Shown here: positions 8,334-16,750 of the stretch, piece after piece
Numbering within the stretch: position 1 is the first letter of the stretch
Layout: each line of letters starts with the position of its first letter
Assembly (NCBI RefSeq): GCF_900199435.1
Contig: NZ_OAML01000003.1
Coordinates: 1,815,166 to 1,879,165, forward strand
DNA from: Pygmaiobacter massiliensis
GTDB taxonomy: Bacteria; Bacillota; Clostridia; Oscillospirales; Ruminococcaceae
Length of the DNA stretch: 64,000 bases
Direction of reading: 5' to 3'
Program-made: the position numbers and the translations under genes
The notes under the pieces: model-generated
What the model was told of the DNA's origin: nothing
Seen by the model: the letters and a program-made list of their open reading frames with translations, nothing else
The model's database searches: none

Positions 8334-9059
8334 ATGTTTCAACCACTTCATCTGTTATTTATGGCACTTTCTGCCGTAGCTATAACTGTTTTTTGCATTT
8401 TTATCAAGCGCAAAACCAGAGCAACCCAGACACAGCTTTTACGCGCCGCTTCGGTGCTGATGGCATGCTTTGACCCGATTTACTGGGTGTGGGAATACCA
8501 ATCTTCCGGCGTGCTTGACCCAAGCACTTCGCTGCCGCTTTATTTATGCTCTCTGTTTTGGCTGATGCTGCCGTTTGCGGCATTCTGCAAAGAGGGGTGG
8601 ATGCGCAGGGCGGCGCTGGCCAACATCTGCACGATTGGCCTGTTTGGCGGTGTTTTCGGCATGGTTTTTAATGTTTATCTCAACCGCTATCCGTTTTTTA
8701 GCTTCGTCCCCCTGCGTAGTCTGCTCTATCATTTTATGATGATTTTGATTGCTGCTGCACTTTGGACCAGCGGATATTACACGCCGCGTCTACTGGATAC
8801 CCTGCTTTGCTTTGTGCCGGTAACATTGTTGCTGGTGCCCTGCATCATCGGCAACCGGTTGTATGGCTGGGATTATGGCTACATCAACGGTGGAGTAGGC
8901 ACTCCGCTTGAGATTCTTAGCCGCCATATGCCGAAAGGTGTTTTCGTGATGTTCTTTTACGGCGCATTGTTTGTACTTATCAACCTTGCATTTTACTTGC
9001 CCACCATTCGTTGCGCGCTTAAACAACGCAAAGAAAAAGCACATCGCGCAATAATTTAG
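8334..9059 (+). CDS. YwaF/TIGR02206-like integral membrane protein
   Basis: A 241-residue membrane protein with about six to seven hydrophobic segments, starting MFQPLHLLFMALS. The segment SLPLYLCSLFW (around 65-75), an Asn-Arg-Tyr-Pro-Phe-Phe motif after helix 4 and YGWDYGYINGG (around 180) recall the TIGR02206/YwaF family of unknown function. The C-terminus is Lys/Arg rich, so cytoplasmic. AAGGAG precedes ATG 8334. It stands alone between terminators. No biochemical role is assigned. Confidence 0.7.
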   Translation: MFQPLHLLFMALSAVAITVFCIFIKRKTRATQTQLLRAASVLMACFDPIYWVWEYQSSGVLDPSTSLPLYLCSLFWLMLPFAAFCKEGWMRRAALANICTIGLFGGVFGMVFNVYLNRYPFFSFVPLRSLLYHFMMILIAAALWTSGYYTPRLLDTLLCFVPVTLLLVPCIIGNRLYGWDYGYINGGVGTPLEILSRHMPKGVFVMFFYGALFVLINLAFYLPTIRCALKQRKEKAHRAII

Positions 9060-9082
9060 GCTATCGTGATATTACTTAAAAC

Positions 9083-9118
9083 AAAAGCACCAATGCCACA
9101 CTCGGCATCGGTGCTTTT
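9083..9118. terminator. Bidirectional intrinsic terminator
   Basis: AAAAGCACCAATGCC pairs with GGCATCGGTGCTTTT (one mismatch). It lies between convergent genes and serves both the YwaF-like gene and the reverse lsrR-lsrK arm. Confidence 0.85.
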
Positions 9119-9163
9119 TATTGTTGCGCCAAATCTTCGAGAAACTGAAAAGACTGTCGCAAA

Positions 9164-9664
9164 TTAGGGGAGTTCGATTGTAATGGTTTGCTCTTCCGGC
9201 AGCGGGTATTTTACCGTGTCAGTTAAATAAGTCCGCTCCGGCAGGCAGATGAGAACAGTTGCTGTTTCGTGGCGTACAGGCCAGGGGGCACCATGCCAAG
9301 CACCAGCCCGGAAAACAACTAATGTGCCTTGTGGTACCACAAACGCCTCCAGCTTTTCCGGTTCGACTACATCATTGCTCGCGGGACCAGCATAGATGAC
9401 CATATCGTCGTCGAGCGGCATCATAACCTCACACGCCCCAGAGTGGTACTCTACGTCCCGAATCTCAGTGGGGCGACGATTGATTTTGAGTGAGCCAAAA
9501 GCAATAGGAGCGGGGTCAGCCATAGGGGCTAGCACCATGTCACGGTGGAAGGCGGGCAATGTGTCGCTCACTGCATAGTCTGCGGAAGGGTCAGCAATGT
9601 TCGCGATAAAGCCGTATGGGCGGAAATTTTCATGCGTAACAGGGACTGCTTTGATTGATTTCAT
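9164..9664 (-). CDS. Ureidoglycolate lyase family (AllA-like) cupin-fold protein in the lsr locus
   Basis: A 166-residue protein starting MKSIKAVPVTHENFRPYGF. The EYHSGACEVMMPL stretch (72-84) and GAWHGAPWPV (121-130) align with the His-containing strands of AllA ureidoglycolate lyases. ATG 9664 follows AGGAGG; the frame extends 11 codons upstream without support. It is last in a reverse-strand run lsrR-lsrK-cupin-this gene, 33 bp after the cupin, and no other allantoin genes are nearby. A role in metabolising phosphorylated AI-2 or its breakdown products is therefore more likely than purine catabolism. That role is inference. Confidence 0.7.
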   Translation of the reverse strand: MKSIKAVPVTHENFRPYGFIANIADPSADYAVSDTLPAFHRDMVLAPMADPAPIAFGSLKINRRPTEIRDVEYHSGACEVMMPLDDDMVIYAGPASNDVVEPEKLEAFVVPQGTLVVFRAGAWHGAPWPVRHETATVLICLPERTYLTDTVKYPLPEEQTITIELP

Positions 9665-9697
9665 ATCACAAACCTCCTGTAAGCGATGTGACGACAC

Positions 9698-10048
9698 TTA
9701 ATAAGTATAGCCGTCGACCTCCACCTTATCTACTTCTTGATAAGGTGCCAACACCGACACCATCTTTACTGGCGCCGAAGAATTATTGACACAGTAATGA
9801 GTTTCACCCGGTTCAATATGAATCAGGTCGCCTTCTTTAAGGTGGTTAACAACACCGTCTACCACAATATCAATCTCACCGCTTAAAATATAAAAATCTT
9901 CTTCCATCACATTATGTAGATGTGCCTTAAAATCTTGGCCAGCCTGAAACTGTACAACAGCAAAGTTCATGCGCGGGCCTTTCATTAAATATTTGGGGCC
10001 GCTGTCTCCGAAACGGTAGTCCCGCTCGCTCTCGTTGACGATATACAT
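9698..10048 (-). CDS. Small single-domain cupin in the lsr locus
   Basis: A 116-residue cupin starting MYIVNESERDYRF. Both metal motifs are intact: motif 1 has His43, His45 and Glu50 followed by a Gly at the canonical spacing (HLHNVMEEDFYILSG), and motif 2 has PGETHYCVNN with His84. It is therefore probably a metal-binding isomerase, dioxygenase or lyase. GGAGG precedes ATG 10048. It starts 35 bp after the lsrK stop and should be co-transcribed with lsrR-lsrK. It could replace LsrG, which isomerises phospho-DPD; this is untested. Confidence 0.8.
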   Translation of the reverse strand: MYIVNESERDYRFGDSGPKYLMKGPRMNFAVVQFQAGQDFKAHLHNVMEEDFYILSGEIDIVVDGVVNHLKEGDLIHIEPGETHYCVNNSSAPVKMVSVLAPYQEVDKVEVDGYTY

Positions 10049-10083
10049 TGTTATTCCTCCATCTATTCCGTGGGGAGCTAGGC

Positions 10084-11649
10084 TTACAAGCCGGGCGCGA
10101 TCCACATGTTTTTGGTCAGCTTTTTGTCACAAAGTGTAAGCTGAGCAGCGTAAACCTCGCGCCAAGGTTTGTACATCTGTTCATAAACTTTGTGGTTTTC
10201 TGGGTTTGGCTGGTAGGCTTTTTCAATACGTACTACTTTGCTCGCGGCGGTAGCAACATCAGGGTAGATGCCCACGCCTACGCCAGCAAGAATTGCTGCA
10301 CCCAGTGCCGTAGCTTCTTTTACAACGGGCACCTTAACTGGCAACCCAAGTGCGTCTGCGAGAATTTGGCACCACAGATTGCTCTTGGCGGCACCGCCCG
10401 CGAAGATGATTTCGCTTGGCATATTGCCGGTTGCTTCACGCACCAGCTCAAGGTGACCACGGGTAATCAGCGCGGTGTTTTCTAAAATAGCGCGGTAAAA
10501 AGTATAACGATTGAATTTTTCGGGGTCTAGTTCAAAATTGGTAAAGGTGGGGGAAGCGTGCTTCCACTGGATAAAATTCATGACGTCCGAGAAGGTGCAC
10601 ATCATACCATAACACCCGGCGGGCACCTGTTGCGCGGCTTTATCCATTAAATAATAAGGGTCATTGCCATCGGCTTCGCCCTGTTGTTTTTCCAGCTGAC
10701 AAAAGCCGTCGCGAAACCAGCGCATTACGAGGCCGGGCTTAAAAGCCAGTGCTTCATATTGCCAGATACCCGGCACAGCGTGGCAGTTGACGCGTACCCG
10801 GCAGCCTGGGTCAGTTTTACCATTGGCTGTGTTAAACTCATACTGCCAAAAGCTACCGCCAAATACAGCAGCTTGGTTGGCGGCAACGACACCAACGCCG
10901 ATAGAGCCGAGCTGACAATCGCCACCGCCGATAACCACAGGGGTTCCTTCGGCAAGCCCTGTTTCGGCAGCACCTTTGGCATTGACGCTACCAATGATGC
11001 TGCCGCATTCCCGTACCGGTGGGAAAATATCAGTACGCAGGCCACATCGCTCTGCAATCGAAGCATCCCAGTTCCGTTTTTGTAAATCAAAGATGCCTGT
11101 AGTGGAGCCGTTGCTCGGCTCTACTTCCAAAATGCCGGTCATTTTATAAATCAGCCAATCGTTAAACATGCCGAGGGTCGCGGTTTTTGCATAGATATCC
11201 GGCATTTTATTTTTGACCCAAAGCAGGCGTGGAAGTGCACCCAAGGCGTAGGTTTGCCCGGATTCTAAATACAGTTCTTTTTCCAGCACGGGATCCTTAC
11301 GAATCAGCTCGCCTACCTCGTCGGTACTGCGGGCATCTACGTTGGCACAGGCCCAAATTTCGTTACCTTCTGCATCATAAAGAACGATGCCTTCGCGCAT
11401 GCAGGTGGTAGAAACTGCGGCAATCTCCTTGGGGTCGATGCCGCTTTCGGCCAAAACACCGCGCATGCAACCAGAAGCGAGCCCCCAGTTATGCACCCAG
11501 TCGAAATCCATACTGCCCGGCCAGCGAGGGTCTTCTTTGTGTTCCCATTCTCGCTGCACACAAGCCAATTGGTTGCCTGCAAGGTCAAACAGCACAGCAC
11601 GCACACTGCCGGTGCCGGCGTCGACCGCCATTAAATATTTTTGTGCCAT
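10084..11649 (-). CDS. lsrK: Autoinducer-2 kinase LsrK (FGGY family)
   Basis: Phosphorylates imported AI-2 (DPD), trapping it and creating the LsrR ligand. The 521-residue sequence matches E. coli LsrK in many blocks: YLMAVDAGTGSVRAVLFDL at the N-terminus (phosphate loop), PGSMDFDW, MREGIVLYDAEG, IWACANVDAR, VVIGGGDCQLG, the FGGY-like FAGGAAKSNLWCQILAD and VKEATALGAAILAGVG. It even shares the C-terminal Ala-Pro-Gly-Leu. The start follows AAAGGAG. It is 63 bp downstream of lsrR on the same strand. Other FGGY sugar kinases are a weaker alternative. Confidence 0.93.
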   Translation of the reverse strand: MAQKYLMAVDAGTGSVRAVLFDLAGNQLACVQREWEHKEDPRWPGSMDFDWVHNWGLASGCMRGVLAESGIDPKEIAAVSTTCMREGIVLYDAEGNEIWACANVDARSTDEVGELIRKDPVLEKELYLESGQTYALGALPRLLWVKNKMPDIYAKTATLGMFNDWLIYKMTGILEVEPSNGSTTGIFDLQKRNWDASIAERCGLRTDIFPPVRECGSIIGSVNAKGAAETGLAEGTPVVIGGGDCQLGSIGVGVVAANQAAVFGGSFWQYEFNTANGKTDPGCRVRVNCHAVPGIWQYEALAFKPGLVMRWFRDGFCQLEKQQGEADGNDPYYLMDKAAQQVPAGCYGMMCTFSDVMNFIQWKHASPTFTNFELDPEKFNRYTFYRAILENTALITRGHLELVREATGNMPSEIIFAGGAAKSNLWCQILADALGLPVKVPVVKEATALGAAILAGVGVGIYPDVATAASKVVRIEKAYQPNPENHKVYEQMYKPWREVYAAQLTLCDKKLTKNMWIAPGL

Positions 11650-11712
11650 CGTATCATGCTCCTTTATGATAGGTAATCAGAATTTTCTGCAACATAAAAC
11701 GAAAAGGGGGGA

Positions 11713-12660
11713 TTATTCACCTGTAGCTGGGGGTGTTTCCAACAGTCGCAAAGCGGTATCTTCATCGGTAATTAAGACGTCCAGATATCCGCCGCGCAGA
11801 GCAGCACGAATTGCCTCGACTTTTGAGCGGCCGGCGGCAACGCCGATGACGTTTTTTAGCTGACGCAATGTTTCCAGCGAAGTGCTGATGAGCCGGTCCT
11901 CGATTTCTGCATTCACGAGGTTGCCGTCGCGATCGATAAAATGGCTCAGCACATCGCCCACTGCACCTTGCATCTGCAGATATAGGAAATCGTTTTTGGT
12001 AAGAATGTTGGATTTTAAAATGGTCGCCTCATCTGTCATGGAACCAATACCAATCACGGTCATCGACGAAAGCTGGGCCATACGCGAAATCTCTTTCACG
12101 GCATCTTCTTGCCGCATTGCAGCTACCACCTCTTTGCTGGCTGCCAGCAGTGGAGTGGGAATCAAATAAAGCTTTGCATTAAAGATGTTGGATTGCGTAT
12201 TGGGAAGGTAGTAGTTGACACCACCTGTTAGAGAAACACAAGAAATAGGCCGCTCGGTCATAGTGGCGAGGTTGTTTAAAATGCGGCTGGGAGTGTCCCC
12301 GTAGCCCATATTAATAAAGCTGTTTTCAGAAAGCCGATCGCTAATATACATGGCGGCAGCCCGTGCGATACTTTCGTTAACACTGTCCGCTTCGGGGCTG
12401 GTGGGAACCACGAAAGTATCCTTTAATTGATAAGCTTCGGCAAGGCGACGTTCCAGCTCCATGCGAGAAGCGCTGTCTTCACGAATTTTAAACTGTATCA
12501 CTCCGGTTTGCCGGGCTTTCTCAAGTAATTTAATCACTCTCATACGAGAAATGCCGAGCAGTTCAGAAATTTTTTGCTGGGTCATGTTTTCTAAATAGTA
12601 ATACCAAGCGGTTTTAACAATTAGAGCCTCTTCGTAATCACGAGAGTTGTCACGGTCCAT
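11713..12660 (-). CDS. lsrR: LsrR-type transcriptional repressor (SorC/DeoR sugar-binding family)
   Basis: Repressor of the lsr genes, released by phospho-AI-2. The 315-residue protein has an N-terminal helix-turn-helix (ENMTQQKISELLGISRMRVIK is the core; about residues 25-50) and a C-terminal SorC effector domain with VSLTGGVNYY, GIGSMTDEATI, QGAVGDVLSHF and GRSKVEAIRAALRGGY. ATG 12660 has GGAGGA seven bases ahead; ATG 12675 has no good ribosome site. Its promoter at 12816-12844 is followed by a perfect inverted repeat over the expected start of transcription, implying autoregulation. Confidence 0.9.
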   Translation of the reverse strand: MDRDNSRDYEEALIVKTAWYYYLENMTQQKISELLGISRMRVIKLLEKARQTGVIQFKIREDSASRMELERRLAEAYQLKDTFVVPTSPEADSVNESIARAAAMYISDRLSENSFINMGYGDTPSRILNNLATMTERPISCVSLTGGVNYYLPNTQSNIFNAKLYLIPTPLLAASKEVVAAMRQEDAVKEISRMAQLSSMTVIGIGSMTDEATILKSNILTKNDFLYLQMQGAVGDVLSHFIDRDGNLVNAEIEDRLISTSLETLRQLKNVIGVAAGRSKVEAIRAALRGGYLDVLITDEDTALRLLETPPATGE

Positions 12661-12768
12661 AGGGGTATCCTCCATAAAATAAGAATGTAATAGAAGCTTG
12701 GAATACGGTTACAAATGTATCCAGCATAGAAAAATGTACACTTTTGTCAGAAGCGATCTTTTGTTATA

Positions 12769-12809
12769 ATCTTAAACAAATGTTTGACTAAAAATCATTT
12801 GTTTAAGAT
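12769..12809. promoter_or_regulatory. Probable LsrR operator, perfect inverted repeat
   Basis: ATCTTAAACAAATG (12769-12782) and its exact complement CATTTGTTTAAGAT (12796-12809) are separated by 13 bp. The repeat begins 6 bp downstream of the lsrR -10 box (reverse strand), covering the transcription start. A core half-site AACAAATGTTT inside it (12775-12785) recurs exactly at 13068-13078, downstream of the lsrA promoter. Confidence 0.75.
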
Positions 12810-12815
12810 ATACTT

Positions 12816-12844
12816 AGTATAGCAGTCAAAAAACAATCTGTCAA
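12816..12844 (-). promoter_or_regulatory. lsrR promoter
   Basis: On the reverse strand: consensus TTGACA (12844-12839), a 17-bp spacer and TATACT (12821-12816). Confidence 0.85.
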
Positions 12845-13010
12845 ACGTATCTGAGATTGTAATCTTTTTTATGTATTTCGCACGAAACTAAAGGTAGCTT
12901 TATACTCAATTTAAACAAATTTTAAGCTGTTTTATATAAAAAATGTATTTGATGGAAAGAAAAATAGGGTAATTTGTTGCAAAGAAAATGCGAAAATAAT
13001 GATTTATCAA

Positions 13011-13039
13011 TTGACAAATGATTTTAAATCTACTATGAT
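13011..13039 (+). promoter_or_regulatory. lsrA promoter
   Basis: Consensus TTGACA (13011-13016), a 17-bp spacer and TATGAT (13034-13039), 80 bp ahead of lsrA. Confidence 0.85.
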
Positions 13040-13067
13040 GAAGCTGCGGATAAAAATTCGGCAAAGC

Positions 13068-13078
13068 AACAAATGTTT
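13068..13078. promoter_or_regulatory. Second LsrR half-site in the lsrA leader
   Basis: AACAAATGTTT repeats exactly the core found in the operator at 12775-12785. It is followed by TTAAAC and sits about 29 bp downstream of the lsrA -10 box, a position suited to blocking transcription. Assignment is by identity to the first site only. Confidence 0.5.
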
Positions 13079-13119
13079 TAAACTTGCTGCTTACAAATCT
13101 TTCGGATGGAGGGTCCTCA

Positions 13120-14652
13120 ATGGCACAAGCAGAACGTTCCATAAACCCTGTGCCGCTGGTTGCTGTAAAAGGGATACATAAATCCTTTAGCCTGAATGCC
13201 GTTTTAAAAGGTATTGACCTTGCGGTTTATCCTGGCGAGGTGGTTGCTTTAATCGGCGGCAACGGTGCTGGCAAAAGCACGTTGATGAAAATCATCATGG
13301 GTATTTACCAGCAAGACGAAGGCACAATCGAAATCAACGGTGAGGAAGTGCGGCTCACAAAGCCGTCGGTGGCACTGTCCAAGGGAATTTATATGGTTCC
13401 ACAGGAGCCGTTGCTTTTTCCGAATATGACGGTGGAAGAAAACATCGTCATCGGGTTTGAAAAGAGCAAGTCTGAATTACATAAAGAACTCGTAGACACC
13501 ATGAACGAGATTGGCTGGCATCTTGACCTTAACCGCAAAGCAAGCAGCCTTTCCATCGCAGAGCAGCAGCTTGTTGAAATTTTGCGTGGCTTGCTGCGCC
13601 ACGCGCAGATGCTAATTTTAGATGAGCCAACGAGTGCCTTAACTTTCGACGAAGTAGAAAGTCTTTTTAAATGTGTCAATGACCTGCGTGCAAAGCAAAT
13701 CGGCATCATTTATATTACTCACCGCTTGGCAGAGGTTTTTGAGATTGCTACCGATGTTGCGATTTTGCGTGATGGTGTTGTAACCCTTAGCGGGGCGGCA
13801 AGCGATTTTACCCGCGAGATGCTGGTTAAAGGCTTGTTGCCGCCGAACATGGAAGAGGCGGTCGACCACAGCGGCAAACCTTATACTAAAGTAGATTATA
13901 CGGCCGAGCCGATATTTGAACTGCAAAATTACAGCGGCTATGGTTTTTCTCATATGAATCTTAAAGTTTATCCTGGTGAGATATTGGGCGTTGCGGGCGT
14001 AGTAGGTGCCGGACGTACCGAAATGGCCACCACTATCTTTGGGATGGATAAAGTTCTGGGCGGCAAAGCCATTTTAGGCGGCAAAGATATTACAGGTCTC
14101 TCGACCCGTGCTGTCATCAAGGCAGGGCTAAACTATGTGCCGGAAGACAGACATCTCAACGGTCTGTTTAAAATTTGCGACGTTGCCGCAAATACCACAA
14201 GCGCACTGCTAAAAGATAAAGAAATGGGCAACTGCTTTTTAAACAAAAAGTGCGAGCACACCGTTACCCAACAATATGTGGATAATTTCCGCACTAAAGT
14301 AACAGGTCAAGACCAGTTGGCTGGCAGCCTTTCCGGCGGCAATCAGCAAAAGATTGTGATTGCGCGCAGCCTTTCCACTCAACCCAAAATTATCATTTTG
14401 GACGAGCCGACACGCGGAATTGACGCAGCGGCTCGCGGCGATGTATACAGCATTATTCATGACCTGCGAGAACAAGGCGTTTCTATTTTACTTATTTCAA
14501 GCGATATGGAAGAGATTGTAGAGCTAGCAGACCGTGCGGTTACCGTATGCCAAGGCACAATTAACGGAGAATTTGGAAAAGAACAGATTACACAGGATAA
14601 CCTGATGGCTGCCGCTTTTGGTGTAACTTGTGAACAGGAGGCGCAGGCATGA
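13120..14652 (+). CDS. lsrA: AI-2 ABC importer ATP-binding protein LsrA
   Basis: Duplicated ATPase of a carbohydrate-uptake type 2 (ribose/AI-2) ABC importer, 510 residues. Domain 1 has Walker A GGNGAGKST (46-54), a degenerate signature and Walker B LILDEPTSAL. Domain 2 has a degenerate P-loop (GVVGAGRTE), the signature LSGGNQQK (about 404-411) and IILDEPTRGIDA. This asymmetry is usual for RbsA/LsrA. ATG 13120 follows GGAGGG; an upstream in-frame TTG is ignored. lsrC overlaps the stop by ATGA. Confidence 0.92.
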   Translation: MAQAERSINPVPLVAVKGIHKSFSLNAVLKGIDLAVYPGEVVALIGGNGAGKSTLMKIIMGIYQQDEGTIEINGEEVRLTKPSVALSKGIYMVPQEPLLFPNMTVEENIVIGFEKSKSELHKELVDTMNEIGWHLDLNRKASSLSIAEQQLVEILRGLLRHAQMLILDEPTSALTFDEVESLFKCVNDLRAKQIGIIYITHRLAEVFEIATDVAILRDGVVTLSGAASDFTREMLVKGLLPPNMEEAVDHSGKPYTKVDYTAEPIFELQNYSGYGFSHMNLKVYPGEILGVAGVVGAGRTEMATTIFGMDKVLGGKAILGGKDITGLSTRAVIKAGLNYVPEDRHLNGLFKICDVAANTTSALLKDKEMGNCFLNKKCEHTVTQQYVDNFRTKVTGQDQLAGSLSGGNQQKIVIARSLSTQPKIIILDEPTRGIDAAARGDVYSIIHDLREQGVSILLISSDMEEIVELADRAVTVCQGTINGEFGKEQITQDNLMAAAFGVTCEQEAQA

Positions 14653-15668
14653 GCAATTTGAAAAAAGTATTGCGAGCGCGCGAAGTAACCAGCTTTCTGT
14701 TTCTGGCTGCGCTGTTCGTGATTGTTGGTCTTATAAATCCAAAGTTTTTTTCTGTCAGCAGTATCAGTGCCTGCTTTAACTCGTCCGTTGTTTATACCTT
14801 GGTAGCGGTCGGCATGGCATTTGCGATTTTTGTTGGCGAAATTGATGTTTCGGTAGGTTCCACTTTAGGCTTTGTGGCAACTGTCGTAGGCAGCCTGCTG
14901 CGCGACGGTGCAAACTGGATTTTTGCATTTACCATGGGCCTCATTATCGGTGCCATTGTTGGCTTAATTAACGGCTGGGGTGTCGCAGTGATGAAGGTGC
15001 CGTCACTTATTTTCACGCTGGGTACCAACGGCATTCTGCGCGGCATGATGTACATTTATGCTGGCGGTGCCTGGGTGGAAAACCTGCCCAAAGATTTTAA
15101 AGATTTCTCTTCGGTTACGATGATTGGACAGTTTACTGTTTACTATTGCTGTGCCGTACTGCTTGTAGTTTCGATCCACCTGCTACTTACCCGCACCCGT
15201 CGGGGCCGTTATTTTATTGCAGTTGGCGACAACGCAAGTGGCGCGACTTTAGTTGGCATCCCGGCAACCCGCACCAAAGTTACCGCGTATGTTATATGCG
15301 GACTGATGAGTGCCCTTGCAGGCATTATCTTCTGCAGCCGAATCGGCTTTGTTACCTCTACCAGCGGCAGCGGCTATGACATGAAAGCGGTTGCAGCCTG
15401 CGTACTTGGTGGCATCAGCCTGACCGGTGGTGTTGGGACCGTAATCGGCGCTGCAATTGGTGCAGTGATTATGGCTTCTATCAGCTATCTACTTGTCTTT
15501 ATGGGGTTCTCGTCCAACTATGATAACGCAATCACCGGTGTCATCTTAATTACCATTGTTGTGGCAGATGCACTGATGCAGCACCGTACTGCGGAGAAAA
15601 ATCGCCGCGCGCGGCTTGCTGCCAGAACGTCGGTGGCTGAAGAAGTCAAAGGGGGCGTCCGGTTATGA
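14649..15668 (+). CDS. lsrC: AI-2 ABC importer permease LsrC
   Basis: One of two membrane subunits of the AI-2 importer, 339 residues with about eight to ten hydrophobic segments. It has the BPD_transp_2 features EIDVSVGSTLGF (about 72-83), PSLIFTLGTNGILRG and, near the end, AACVLGGISLTGGVGTVIGA. The N-terminus KVLRAREVTSFL matches LsrC proteins. Translation is coupled to lsrA and lsrD by ATGA overlaps on both sides. Confidence 0.9.
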   Translation: MSNLKKVLRAREVTSFLFLAALFVIVGLINPKFFSVSSISACFNSSVVYTLVAVGMAFAIFVGEIDVSVGSTLGFVATVVGSLLRDGANWIFAFTMGLIIGAIVGLINGWGVAVMKVPSLIFTLGTNGILRGMMYIYAGGAWVENLPKDFKDFSSVTMIGQFTVYYCCAVLLVVSIHLLLTRTRRGRYFIAVGDNASGATLVGIPATRTKVTAYVICGLMSALAGIIFCSRIGFVTSTSGSGYDMKAVAACVLGGISLTGGVGTVIGAAIGAVIMASISYLLVFMGFSSNYDNAITGVILITIVVADALMQHRTAEKNRRARLAARTSVAEEVKGGVRL

Positions 15669-16693
15669 AAAACTTGAAGAACAAACCGAAATTCAGTTGG
15701 AATATGTTTCTTGTGGTGTTGCTGGCTACAGAATTTTTAATCTTTGGCAGCAAAAACCCAAAATTTCTTCGCCCGGCGCTGCTTTTTAATAGTGTCAATG
15801 ACTATATCGCAATTTGCATGGTTTCGCTGTTCGTGACCTTTGTTATGATTACGGGCGGCATCGATATTCAGGTTCCGTCTATCATCGGCTTGACGTCAAT
15901 TACCATCGGTGTTCTTTGGCAGGATTTTGGTATGAGCCCTGGCGTGGCTGTGATTTTCGCTATCCTGTTGGCTGCGCTTTGCGGTGCACTTTCCGGTTTC
16001 TTTATCGCTTATTGTCGCGTACAGGCAATGGTGGTTACGCTTGGCGGCAGTTTCTTGTATGCCGGTCTTGCATTGCTTATTTCAACGCTGTCCAGCACTG
16101 AAAGTTACCAGGGAATCAGCGGATTTCCAGATTCGTTTAAATGGATTGCGAAGTATAAAGTATTTGGTGTAGTGCCGTTTCAAATTGTTATCTACCTTGG
16201 TATGATAGTCATCGCCTATCTGTTGCTGCACAAAACCAAATATGGACGCAGCATCTTTTTGGTTGGTGTCAATGCCAATGCGGCAGAATATTCCGGCATC
16301 AACAGCCGGCTTGTTAAAATGTCCACCTACATTTTAAGTGCAGTTAGTGCTGCGATTGCAGGTGTTGTACTTACTGCATATCTCGGCACCGCAAAATCAG
16401 ACCTTGGCAGCGGGTTGACAATGAACATCATTACTGCAGTGGTGCTGGGCGGTACGCTTTCCACCGGCGGTAAAGGCAGCGTGATTGGAACTGCGCTGGC
16501 AGCACTCATCATCGGACTTTTGCGGTTTGGTATGCCGCTTTGCTTCAAGGTCAATACCCAGTATCTCGATATTCCCATCGGCGTGCTGCTCATCGTGGTA
16601 GTTGTTGGCCGTGCGGTGGCGAGTAATCCCGCAGTTACGGCAAAGTTGAGTAGATTACGGCACGAAAAGAAAAAAGCAGTGTCGTCGAAATAA
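15665..16693 (+). CDS. lsrD: AI-2 ABC importer permease LsrD
   Basis: Second permease of the importer, 342 residues, polytopic. GGIDIQVPSIIGLTSI (about 64-79), VVTLGGSFLYAGLA and AVVLGGTLSTGGKGSVIGTA are the permease family signatures. It starts within the ATGA overlap with lsrC and ends in a Lys-rich cytoplasmic tail. Assignment as LsrD rather than a ribose permease follows from locus context. Confidence 0.88.
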   Translation: MKNLKNKPKFSWNMFLVVLLATEFLIFGSKNPKFLRPALLFNSVNDYIAICMVSLFVTFVMITGGIDIQVPSIIGLTSITIGVLWQDFGMSPGVAVIFAILLAALCGALSGFFIAYCRVQAMVVTLGGSFLYAGLALLISTLSSTESYQGISGFPDSFKWIAKYKVFGVVPFQIVIYLGMIVIAYLLLHKTKYGRSIFLVGVNANAAEYSGINSRLVKMSTYILSAVSAAIAGVVLTAYLGTAKSDLGSGLTMNIITAVVLGGTLSTGGKGSVIGTALAALIIGLLRFGMPLCFKVNTQYLDIPIGVLLIVVVVGRAVASNPAVTAKLSRLRHEKKKAVSSK

Positions 16694-16750
16694 TTTTATC
16701 GTTTATTCGGGGAATTCCCCCCCGGGTATAAATTTTAGGAGGTATGTACC

